Shown one piece after another: positions 8,622-17,000 of a stretch of DNA of 64,000 nucleotides. The notes under the pieces are model-generated. The model did no database searches. It worked only from the letters and a program-made list of their open reading frames with translations, and was not told where the DNA came from. The translations under genes and the position numbers were made by a program. The DNA comes from Gammaproteobacteria bacterium (lineage in GTDB: Bacteria > Pseudomonadota > Gammaproteobacteria > CAIRSR01): positions 30,421 through 94,420 of the forward strand of contig CAUYTY010000195.1 of the NCBI GenBank assembly GCA_963575655.1. The letters are read 5' to 3'. Every line of letters begins with the position of its first letter. The first letter of the stretch is position 1.

Positions 8622-9725
8622 ATGCCTAAACCGAGAAAGAGGCCATCCTGGTGGATGGCTTCGACATTGTTTGGAGCGGGAGTAGCGATGGGGTTGTGGA
8701 TCGGAGAAGAAACACCCCAACAAACGGTGGTACTGGAACGGGAATGCCCGTTAGTTCCAGTTGTTTCCAGCGTCACAGCCCCATTACCAACACCTGCCCC
8801 AACGACCTCTAAGGTGTTGACTCAACCAAAGTCAGCAGAAGTCGAAGGCCCAACGATTGAACAATGGCTGGAGCTTGCCCGACAGGCCCTGGTAGCGAAT
8901 AACCTAGAGCAGGCCAAGGTCTGGATCAGGCATGTCCTGGATATAGACGCCTATGACCCAGAGGCTGCACTACTGCAAGGGGAGTGGCTCTATCGCACCG
9001 GTCGATGCGAAGAAGGTCTGCGCCTGCTGGTCGAGCGACGCGCCTTAGAGCGAGACGCTACACGGTTACGACTCATTGATGCACGACTGGCGGAGTGGCT
9101 GCCGGGTTTTGTATCAGGACTGACCGCAGAAGAAGGACTCAATTTCCTCACTTTCTTGATCAGAAACCTCCCCGAGCAAGGGCGCTATTTCCTAGAACTC
9201 GCGGAATTACAATTGCGCATGGGAAAGTACCAGGAAGCTAACTATACCCTGACATCAATTCTTTATGATCCCATCTGGGGCGAAAAGGCTCGTGAGTTAG
9301 AAACACGGATCGACCACCAGATACTATGGAGCGGTGGCCAACGGTTACCAATGGAAATCCGAGGCCAACAGCATATCGTCATCGCACAAATCAATGGTCA
9401 CACCGGATTGCGCTTGTTGGTGGATACTGGAGCAAGCCTAACGGTATTGTCCAAGAGTGCCGCACAACAAGCAGCACTAACGATACCCACTACCGCCCGA
9501 CGTATTCGCTTACAAACCGCCTCCGGGGTCGCAGAGGCACAGATTGCCCAAGTGGCAATCGTGCTGGGAAATTTACCATTGGCAGAGCGCGAGGTAGCGG
9601 TGCTTAGTTCATCGATCGGCCCGGATATCGACGGATTGCTTGGCATGGATATTCTGGGTACCTACGAATTTTTGCTAGATCAAGATAACAAGATTCTGTT
9701 ATTGCAGTCTAAGAAAGTTTTCTAA
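8622..9725 (+). CDS. Membrane-anchored TPR protein with retropepsin-like aspartic protease domain
   Basis: Protein of 367 aa. An N-terminal membrane anchor lies at about residues 10-28 (WWMASTLFGAGVAMGLWIG), then a proline/threonine linker and TPR-like helices (about 70-215). A C-terminal clan AA aspartic protease domain covers about 245-365. The catalytic motif LLVDTGAS has its aspartate at residue 268, and the second hallmark GLLGMDILG is near 340. This single-domain retropepsin type (as in the TIGR02281 family) works as a homodimer. The active site would face the periplasm. The next gene begins 2 bp after the stop and encodes an outer-membrane-type protein, so the two form an operon. Confidence 0.85.
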   Translation: MPKPRKRPSWWMASTLFGAGVAMGLWIGEETPQQTVVLERECPLVPVVSSVTAPLPTPAPTTSKVLTQPKSAEVEGPTIEQWLELARQALVANNLEQAKVWIRHVLDIDAYDPEAALLQGEWLYRTGRCEEGLRLLVERRALERDATRLRLIDARLAEWLPGFVSGLTAEEGLNFLTFLIRNLPEQGRYFLELAELQLRMGKYQEANYTLTSILYDPIWGEKARELETRIDHQILWSGGQRLPMEIRGQQHIVIAQINGHTGLRLLVDTGASLTVLSKSAAQQAALTIPTTARRIRLQTASGVAEAQIAQVAIVLGNLPLAEREVAVLSSSIGPDIDGLLGMDILGTYEFLLDQDNKILLLQSKKVF

Positions 9726-9727
9726 TC

Positions 9728-10555
9728 ATGGACCAACGAAGAATTCAGTTAAGAATAATTATACAGATTCTCGTTAGCCTTATCGCCATGAGCGGCTGGT
9801 TTCATACAGAGAGGAAGGCAAGCGCTGCCTCGGATATGCCCGCGCTACAACTGAACCTCGGTGCCTCTTACACCTCGGCTGGGTTAGGTGTGAACTATTT
9901 ACGATGGAACAATACTGGCCATATTATCCACGATGGGTATGACCAACCCGGCCTTGAGACGGCATCATCTGCCCCGTATCTCAAGCTCGAATATCGCTTG
10001 ACCGAGAAAACTTGGTTTGAAATGGACTACGAACAAACCGCCATCAATAGCACAGGGAAGGTGCGTAGCCTGACTCACATGCTGGGATTATTCTCCTTCT
10101 TTATTTCTCGAGCGGTTGAGGTCAATTACCTAGAGAGGTCGGGACACATCCTGGCAGGATACGATCTATGGAAAAGTGAGGGTCTGTCAATAAGTCCTTA
10201 CCTCGGTATTTTAGTCGGATATCTTCATGGATGGGTGGGTGCAAAAGGGGTGGGGCAAATTGACAATTCAGTTTGGGGTGGAATCACGGTCGCCGGTCTT
10301 CGTTTGGATTGGAGGATATCAGATGCCTGGAAAATGCAATTTCGCACTCACTATGGAATGCTCGACATCAATGATATCCAAGGACACACCCAACGCCTCG
10401 TTCTTTCTGGAGAACATCCCCTGGATGTGAATTGGGTGGTAGGTTTGGGGTTGTCGAGACAGCAGCTATCGTTACACTCGACACGATTACAATCATCGGC
10501 CGAGTTGGACGCAACTCGGATCGCAACAACCTTATATGTGGGATATAAATTTTGA
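9728..10555 (+). CDS. Predicted outer-membrane beta-barrel protein
   Basis: Protein of 275 aa with an N-terminal signal peptide (IIIQILVSLIAMSGWF, cleavage likely after KASAAS). The body is built of alternating polar and hydrophobic strands (LQLNLGASYTSAGLGVNYL, PYLKLEYRLTEKTWFEMDYE) and ends in TTLYVGYKF. The terminal aromatic residue after alternating hydrophobics is the usual BAM recognition signature. The specific family is not recognised; size and pattern suit an 8- to 12-strand barrel. It is cotranscribed with the upstream TPR-retropepsin, 2 bp away, suggesting a protease-barrel pair in the envelope. Confidence 0.75.
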   Translation: MDQRRIQLRIIIQILVSLIAMSGWFHTERKASAASDMPALQLNLGASYTSAGLGVNYLRWNNTGHIIHDGYDQPGLETASSAPYLKLEYRLTEKTWFEMDYEQTAINSTGKVRSLTHMLGLFSFFISRAVEVNYLERSGHILAGYDLWKSEGLSISPYLGILVGYLHGWVGAKGVGQIDNSVWGGITVAGLRLDWRISDAWKMQFRTHYGMLDINDIQGHTQRLVLSGEHPLDVNWVVGLGLSRQQLSLHSTRLQSSAELDATRIATTLYVGYKF

Positions 10556-10556
10556 T

Positions 10557-10600
10557 TCGTAACTGTTTACTCCCCCTCCTGCTGGAAAGGGAGTAGGTAG
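10557..10600. repeat. Family C repeat half with hairpin, between convergent genes
   Basis: CGTAACTGTTTACTCCC at the left, followed by CCTGCTGGAAAGGGAGT, forms a stem of ACTCCC with GGGAGT. It lies in the 52-bp gap between the convergent barrel and RTX genes and could act as a bidirectional terminator. It resembles the family C ends seen at 25329 and 25490. Confidence 0.5.
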
Positions 10601-10607
10601 CGTCAGG

Positions 10608-12212
10608 TCAGTTAATCACCAAGAAATCGCTCGCTGTCAAAATCGGATGTAGTGTTACACCAATCTGAGCGAATTGTACTTGCTGAGCGGCGGTACCAAC
10701 ACCATCTGCATCGTAGTACAACGCTCCAGTGGGTTTGTTGTAGATAATCCGATCGTTGGCGTCCATTGCTTGAGTTCCTACAACAAATGCACTGACTGCC
10801 AATTGCGTGGGCGTTGTAACACTCCCCAATGCCGTAAAAATATCGTCATCAAGTTGCATCTTGTCCGCAATGCCGCCCAGATCATAATCCTGGATGGTAT
10901 CGACATTGGTGGTAGCACTCAACGCAGCATCGAAGATGAAAATATCCGCACCCCTGCCGCCAAACAGTACATCATTGCCTGCCCCACCCTTCAGAGAATC
11001 AATCCCTGCACTACCACGCAGTATATCATTACCACCCAAACCACTCAGGCCATTATTGGCCTCATTGCCGACGAGGGTGTTTGCAAAATTGTTACCTATT
11101 CCGTTGATATTCTTCACACCCGTCAAGAACAGATTCTCCAAATTGGTGCCTAGGCTCAAAGTTATACTGGATTGTATCGTATCATTCCCCTGATTGGTCA
11201 ATTCAACGACAACGTCCCCAATATTATTAACAATATAGGTATCATTACCTCTTCCTCCCGACATTTTGTCCGCACCACCACGTCCGTCAAGAATATTGGC
11301 CGCGATATTGCCAGTCAGGATGTTGTTGAGGGCATTGCCATAGCCATTGATATCTTTGTCGCCGGTGAGCGTGAGGATCTCAAAATTATTCGGTAACTCG
11401 TAGTTTTTAGATGCTTGGATCATATCTGCGGATCCCTTAACCGCAACTTCAGACAAAAAATCGCTGAAAGAAGTTGGAGCCATCCGTTGAAGTTCATCAA
11501 AGGTGAGGGTGAGTCCGCTCAGTTCTAAAGTATTTCCATAACCATTGTCGATGCTGATCGATGATACCGTTCCAGTCAACGTTTTGTTGATAATATCGTA
11601 GTTGAAGGAGGCGTCTAACGATATATTAAACTGCCCCTCTGTGCTCGACTGGTTAGTATCACCGGTTAGATTAATGGAGACTGCGTCAGCAGTGATGGAG
11701 AAAGAATCAAAAGAAATTGGACCAATAATAGAGGTCCCTGCCTTGTAGGGAGCAGAGAGATTAATACTAGTCAGTTCTGCCGTCCCCAATTCTCCGTGGG
11801 AGACATCCAGGATACCGTTATAGGTAAATTCTGCATACACCACTCCATAATTCGGGTCTAAATATTCAGCGTGCACCTGGTTAATCGTATAATCCAAGTC
11901 ACTTTGATTGAGCAGGTTTAAATTATGCGGATCGGCCGAAAGACCGCTACCACTCACACTGAGATTCGCTAATGGATAGGGCTTGTTACCTGATGGAAAA
12001 ACGGCAGAGGCGGTGTATTGAGTTCCATCGGCATTGACAACACCTTGTATGGAAAAATTCTCTCCGAATGAATACAGAGGTTGTTCCCAGTTCATCGATA
12101 AATAATCAGCAACCGGAGACAAACTCTCCGCCAATGAACCCATATTGCGCTGCAAAGCCTCTATGGAAGAATCCAAACGATTCGACGCAAAAGAAGTAAT
12201 TAACATTATCAT
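10608..12212 (-). CDS. RTX (hemolysin-type calcium-binding repeat) secreted protein
   Basis: Protein of 534 aa, probably exported by a type I system. The N-terminal 280 residues have no signal peptide and look like beta-rich extracellular sequence. From about 285 to 430 there are glycine/aspartate nonapeptide repeats that bind calcium in beta-rolls (LDGRGGADKMSGGRGNDTYI, GLGGNDILRGSAG, GGAGNDVLFGGRGADIF). The C-terminal 100 residues (DTIQDYDLGGIADKMQLDDD onward) match the usual uncleaved type I secretion tail. No HlyB/HlyD/TolC genes are nearby. No catalytic motif was recognised, so it may be a surface, adhesive or matrix protein. The ATG at 12212 has GAAAGGT upstream. Confidence 0.88.
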   Translation of the reverse strand: MIMLITSFASNRLDSSIEALQRNMGSLAESLSPVADYLSMNWEQPLYSFGENFSIQGVVNADGTQYTASAVFPSGNKPYPLANLSVSGSGLSADPHNLNLLNQSDLDYTINQVHAEYLDPNYGVVYAEFTYNGILDVSHGELGTAELTSINLSAPYKAGTSIIGPISFDSFSITADAVSINLTGDTNQSSTEGQFNISLDASFNYDIINKTLTGTVSSISIDNGYGNTLELSGLTLTFDELQRMAPTSFSDFLSEVAVKGSADMIQASKNYELPNNFEILTLTGDKDINGYGNALNNILTGNIAANILDGRGGADKMSGGRGNDTYIVNNIGDVVVELTNQGNDTIQSSITLSLGTNLENLFLTGVKNINGIGNNFANTLVGNEANNGLSGLGGNDILRGSAGIDSLKGGAGNDVLFGGRGADIFIFDAALSATTNVDTIQDYDLGGIADKMQLDDDIFTALGSVTTPTQLAVSAFVVGTQAMDANDRIIYNKPTGALYYDADGVGTAAQQVQFAQIGVTLHPILTASDFLVIN

Positions 12213-12305
12213 GGACAGATACCTTTCGCGGTGAAGTTGATTGTTACAAAATGATCCGTTTACCGATCAGGCCGGTTCGGGCACCTTACGAAGTACCCTA
12301 CTGTG

Positions 12306-12491
12306 CTAGAGGTCTCCAAACAGATGCGTTGGGTCGGGTGTCCCGTACGTCTTTTCTGGGGTCACGCGCCCCGCCACAGTGTCGATCCAGTGGTGATCTA
12401 GATCCCCATCGGTCAGTGGACCTAGCTCACAGACCAGGCGAATCTCGTACAGACGTTCGCGCACGGTGGGCGCAGAAGGTGAGGCGCTCAT
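12306..12491 (-). CDS. Possible small hypothetical protein
   Basis: Small frame of 61 aa starting MSASPSAPTVRERL and ending PDPTHLFGDL, in the 443-bp space between the RTX gene and the substrate-binding-protein gene. A TTG 10 codons upstream could extend it. The composition is protein-like (RLYEIRLVCELGPL), but I do not recognise it and there is no strong ribosome-binding site. The overlapping plus-strand frame at 12251-12550 is equally possible by length but reads less like a protein. The remainder of the space shows nothing I can name. Confidence 0.3.
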   Translation of the reverse strand: MSASPSAPTVRERLYEIRLVCELGPLTDGDLDHHWIDTVAGRVTPEKTYGTPDPTHLFGDL

Positions 12492-12655
12492 TAGAGCGGT
12501 ACGCTTTGGATGGTGAGACAATCATGGGATTATCCCATGAAAGAGGATAGTTTTCAAGAAGGATGGCCGACCAGCTAACCGATACGGTTATGGTAATGTA
12601 CGCCTCTTTGGGGTTTTAAATTTTCAATAATGTCTAACGTGTTACCGGAGGGGTT

Positions 12656-13882
12656 ATGAATCGCTTCCCCTATTACTTCCGAAGAGGCAGGATATTCGTC
12701 TTTCTGATGGTATGGCTGTGTATTTTTGTGCTTCCCAGCGCTGGAGTTATGGCGGGCGGTTCTCCGCTAGCTGGGCGGATTGTGTTGGCTGTGATCTACG
12801 CCGTGCCCGACGAACATATGCCGGGAGAGTTTACCGAGATCATTCAGGGGATTCAGTCCCGCTCCGATGTTTTAGTGCTCAAACTTGCCATCAATGACCA
12901 GGCTACCAATCTATCCGCCTCGATTCGCGCTACTAGCGACGATAAGTTTGAGAGCGCGGAGCAGTCCGATCATAACCCTGAGGGCGACGCTAAATCCACC
13001 GTCTCCGACGGAAATAGCCAGATTGCAGTAATCTATCCAGATATCAGTGAGCCCTATCGTAATGTTTTTACCAAGATTATCGAAGGTATCGAGGCGCAGA
13101 CCAATTCCTCAGTGTTGAGCGTCGCGGTAGGTAAAGGCATGAATCTGATCGAATTGAAAGATCTGCTTAGGCACCAAGATGTTCGCGTTGTGATTGCCCT
13201 CGGTCGCCAAGGAATGCAAATAGCCGAAATCATCAACAAGGAATTTGGCATCGTGGTCGGCGGGGTTGTGACCGCACCGGAAAAGGACATCAGCAACCTA
13301 TCAGTGATTACGCTCTCACCGGACCCTGCCTTGCTATTTTCAAAACTCAAAACCCTCATGCCAGGTATTGCGCGAGTGTTTACGGTCTACGACCCACGAC
13401 AGAATGAATGGCTGTTGAAATTGGCACGTACTGCCGCGAATGAGCAAAGTCTTGAATTAGTAGCCACCGAGGCCGCAGATCTGAAAAATGCGGTGCACGC
13501 CTACCAGAGCATACTTTCCTCGCTCAATAATCGCACCGATGCCCTATGGTTGCCTCAAGACCCGACAACCGTAGAGGAAGGGGTGATATTGCCGATGGTA
13601 TTACAAGAGGCGTGGAACCGAAATCTAACGGTGTTTTCCAGCAATGTTGGTCACGTGAGCCGTGGCGCACTCTTTTCGCTCTATCCAGATAATTGGGAGA
13701 TGGGGCGCAATCTGGCTGGTTCGGCCCTGAGTTTCTTGTCTTCCGGCAGATATGCGGTACAAGGCGTGGTTCCACTCAGTAATCTACTGACTGCGGTGAA
13801 TCTGCGTACTGCCCGACATCTCGGGCTAGGTATTACCAACCAACAGCAACGCTATTTTGACCTGGTATTTCCAGAACCGTAA
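12656..13882 (+). CDS. ABC-transporter substrate-binding-like periplasmic protein (PF04392 type)
   Basis: Periplasmic binding protein of 408 aa. It has a signal peptide at residues 1-34 (FVFLMVWLCIFVLPSAGVMAG) and then two type I binding-protein lobes (IAVIYPDISEPYRNVFTKI, VVIALGRQGMQIAEI, ARVFTVYDPRQNEW, TDALWLPQDPTTVEEG). The start has a clear GGAGGGG ribosome-binding site. No ABC ATPase or permease is adjacent. Instead a giant hybrid kinase follows, and such orphan binding proteins are often the sensory partner of a neighbouring kinase, so a signalling role is plausible. An acidic insertion at about residues 95-120 is unusual for the family. Confidence 0.83.
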   Translation: MNRFPYYFRRGRIFVFLMVWLCIFVLPSAGVMAGGSPLAGRIVLAVIYAVPDEHMPGEFTEIIQGIQSRSDVLVLKLAINDQATNLSASIRATSDDKFESAEQSDHNPEGDAKSTVSDGNSQIAVIYPDISEPYRNVFTKIIEGIEAQTNSSVLSVAVGKGMNLIELKDLLRHQDVRVVIALGRQGMQIAEIINKEFGIVVGGVVTAPEKDISNLSVITLSPDPALLFSKLKTLMPGIARVFTVYDPRQNEWLLKLARTAANEQSLELVATEAADLKNAVHAYQSILSSLNNRTDALWLPQDPTTVEEGVILPMVLQEAWNRNLTVFSSNVGHVSRGALFSLYPDNWEMGRNLAGSALSFLSSGRYAVQGVVPLSNLLTAVNLRTARHLGLGITNQQQRYFDLVFPEP

Positions 13883-13955
13883 TATCACGGCTAATGGAGG
13901 GCATGACCAACGGATCTGATGATGTCCTTACGGGAAGGGGCCAGATTGATACACA

Positions 13956-14002
13956 TATAACTCTCACTCCCTCCTCTTGTTGGCGGGGAGAAAAGTGGTT
14001 AG
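13956..14002. repeat. Degenerate family C repeat overlapping a gene start
   Basis: Left end TATAACTCTCACTCCC and right end GGGGAGAAAAGTGGTTAGC form an imperfect inverted pair resembling family C termini. The right half supplies the GGGGAG ribosome-binding site and the GTG start proposed for the following giant kinase. Confidence 0.4.
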
Positions 14003-17000
14003 CACGAATCTAACCGAATTCCCGAGACCCGTACTAGTGAGCAGATTCACGCATTACTTCCGCAATTCAACCTATCAGAACCAACTCGACGTTTCTATTA
14101 CTGTCGGGGTTTTGTGCTTGGCGTTATGTTCCTTTTTGGTCAGTTCCTGGCAAGGTACTCAGCGGGTACGCCGTAATCTGATCGAACAGGGAGAGCATAT
14201 TACCGAGAGTTTGGCTCGTCAAAGTGTGCTCGCCCTACTCACTGGCTCGTCAGACAATGCGGTCGAGGCGGTGAATACCACCCAAACGTTTCCTGGAGTG
14301 GTGAAGCTGGGGATCTACGACAGTAATAACCGCGTACTGCTGGTGCAAGGTGTGGCAGATAACTTATTGACATATGCCACTCCCAATATCATTGGACGAA
14401 AGGCAGGGTTGTACTCTGAAACGGATAACGAATGGACTTTTAGCGCTCCGGTATATTCGCGGCACCCCGATGATTCCCCCTTCCAGGCCCAACCGGTTAA
14501 ACCCGAATGGTTGGGTTATGTAGTCGTGGTTATGAGCAAGGAGACGCTGATCCACATGACGCGGGATCTATTTTTCGCCAATTTGGTTACCTCGTTTTCC
14601 TTCGCCTTGCTGTTTCTCTTTCTGATTCATCGTCTGACTCGACGGATGATCCGACCCCTTGAGCAACTGTCAATCGCCATGGCCTGTGCAGAGGCGGGAG
14701 AAGAAGGAGTACGTGCCACACCTTCCGGGCCATCGGATATTGCAGCTATGGCCCACTCTTTCAATAATATGATGGATGTATTAGAGGAGCGTAAGACCGA
14801 ACTGCGCGCTACGCGCGACAAGGCACTGGCATTTGCTCGCCTCAAAGCGGAATTTGCGGCAGTAGTCAGCCACGAGGTCCGTACGCCCATGAGTGGCGTT
14901 ATCGGTATGTTGAACATCTTAAAGGAAACCAAACTACCCCGGCAGCAGCGCGAATTTGTTAACGTCGCTTGGGGTTCTGCCAACGCGCTGCTTGACCTGA
15001 TCAACGACATTTTGGATTTCTCCAAGTTGGAGGCGGGTAAACTGGTGTTGGAACAGGTTGAGTTCTCGCCTCGTCAATTGACTGAGGAGGTGATCGATCT
15101 GTTTTCTATAGGGGCACACCAAAAAGGGTTGGAATTGGGCTACTTGGCCTCTCCCTTGGTACCGACACGAGTACGTGGTGACCCACAGCGGCTGCGCCAA
15201 ATTCTCTCCAATCTGATCGGAAATGCAGTGAAGTTTACCCATCAGGGCGAGGTAGCAATTACGATTGAAGCAATCGGCGATGTCACGCGGATTGCCGGGG
15301 TTGTCGATCCCAATACAAACCAAACCTCAGATATTACTGCTAGTAGGGTGGCGGACGTATTACTACAATTTGTAGTGAGTGACACCGGTATTGGTATCGC
15401 ACCCGAAGCGCAGGGACAACTATTCGAGTCGTTTGCCCAGGCGGACTCATCTACCGCCAGGAAATACGGTGGTACCGGATTAGGTCTGGCAATCTCCCGG
15501 CAACTGGTCATTTTAATGGGGGGCGAGATTGGGATTGAGAGTAAGGTGGATTGCGGAAGTCGGTTTTGGTTTACCCTACCATTGTGCGTGGCCGCCGAGC
15601 CATCCGAGAAGGTGGCGATGCCACCGCCATGGTCGATTCTGGTGGCAGAGGAAAGCACAATCATTCGTAACTTTCTGGCACAGAATCTGAATTCTTGGGG
15701 GTCAACCACAACCAATGCCTATTCCACGGTCGAGGTCCTGGCTGCGCTACGCACCGCCGCAGCACAGGGTAGACCTTTCGACTTGGTAATTACTGATGTT
15801 TCCTTCGCTTTGGCTGGAGGGGGAGAACTAATTCGCAACATTCATAGTGACTATACCCTGGCCGATACTCGTACCATTTTAATGGAACGATTTGGGAGCG
15901 AGGTGGAGGCGGGGATTACGGAAAACTGGGATGTCGATGCCTATCTGGCCAAACCTTTGCATCTCGACCGGCTACGTAATTGTCTCCTTGGTTTAGCAAA
16001 AGAAGGGAACTGTGAATTCGTAGAGAAACCAGCAACCACTACTGAAGATGCTCCGTTGAAACCTTATCGGGTGTTGGTGGTGGAAGACAATGCCACCAAT
16101 CAAATGGTGGCAGTCGGTATGCTCGAAATGATCGGTTGCCACGGCATTCCAGTTGCCAGTGGTCGGGAGGCACTGGAGATTCTGCGGAATGAACGTTTCG
16201 ATCTGATACTCATGGATTGCAACATGCCAGAAATGGATGGTTATGAAACAACCGCCCATATTCGAGTACTTGAGGAAGAACTTACCTGGGGAGCGGGACA
16301 ACGGATACCCATTATCGCAGTAACCGCTAATACTCGTTTGATGGATAGGGAGCGCTGCCTATCTGCAGGGATGGACGATTACCTCAGCAAACCGTTTACC
16401 CTCGATGGTTTGATGGCAAAGATCCATCATTGGAGTGGCCTTGAGCTATCCTGTCGACCAATTACCTTAGATGTTTCCACTGCTCCCACCAATCAGTACG
16501 AACCATTGGATAACAAGGTCTTGGCAACCTTGCGTGAGGCATTGGGAGATACCTTTGGTCAGGCCCTTCAACCATTTCTCGAAGATACGCCGGTTTATTT
16601 GGAACGCCTCGCCAAGACATTGGTCGTTGAGGATTGGCAGGGGGTACGTCAGGCCGCTCATGCAATCAAGGGTAGTGCCGGTAACCTGGGGGCGATGCAC
16701 TTTTCCCGGTTGGCCAAGCAATTGGAAGACATTGCGATCGTGATGCTCAATAGCGATTCTTCCTCCCCCACAGAACTGGAGGGTCACCCTGGAGAGCAAT
16801 CTCTGGACAAATTACGAGAGGAATACAAACAGGTCAGCCAGGTCCTCGTTGCCGAAATTCAGAAACAGGTTTCGATGCCAGTGGTAACGAAACAACAATC
16901 GGCGTTGGTTCTAGTCGTAGATGACGACCGTAGCACCCGCGCCGCATTGCGCTATGCCCTGCAACGCGATGGCTTTCGCGTCGATGAGGCCTGCGATGGT

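Noticed and set aside
12251..12550. Plus-strand 99-aa frame
   Set aside because: Arg/Pro-rich composition without recognisable structure; the opposite frame is slightly more protein-like and even that is uncertain.
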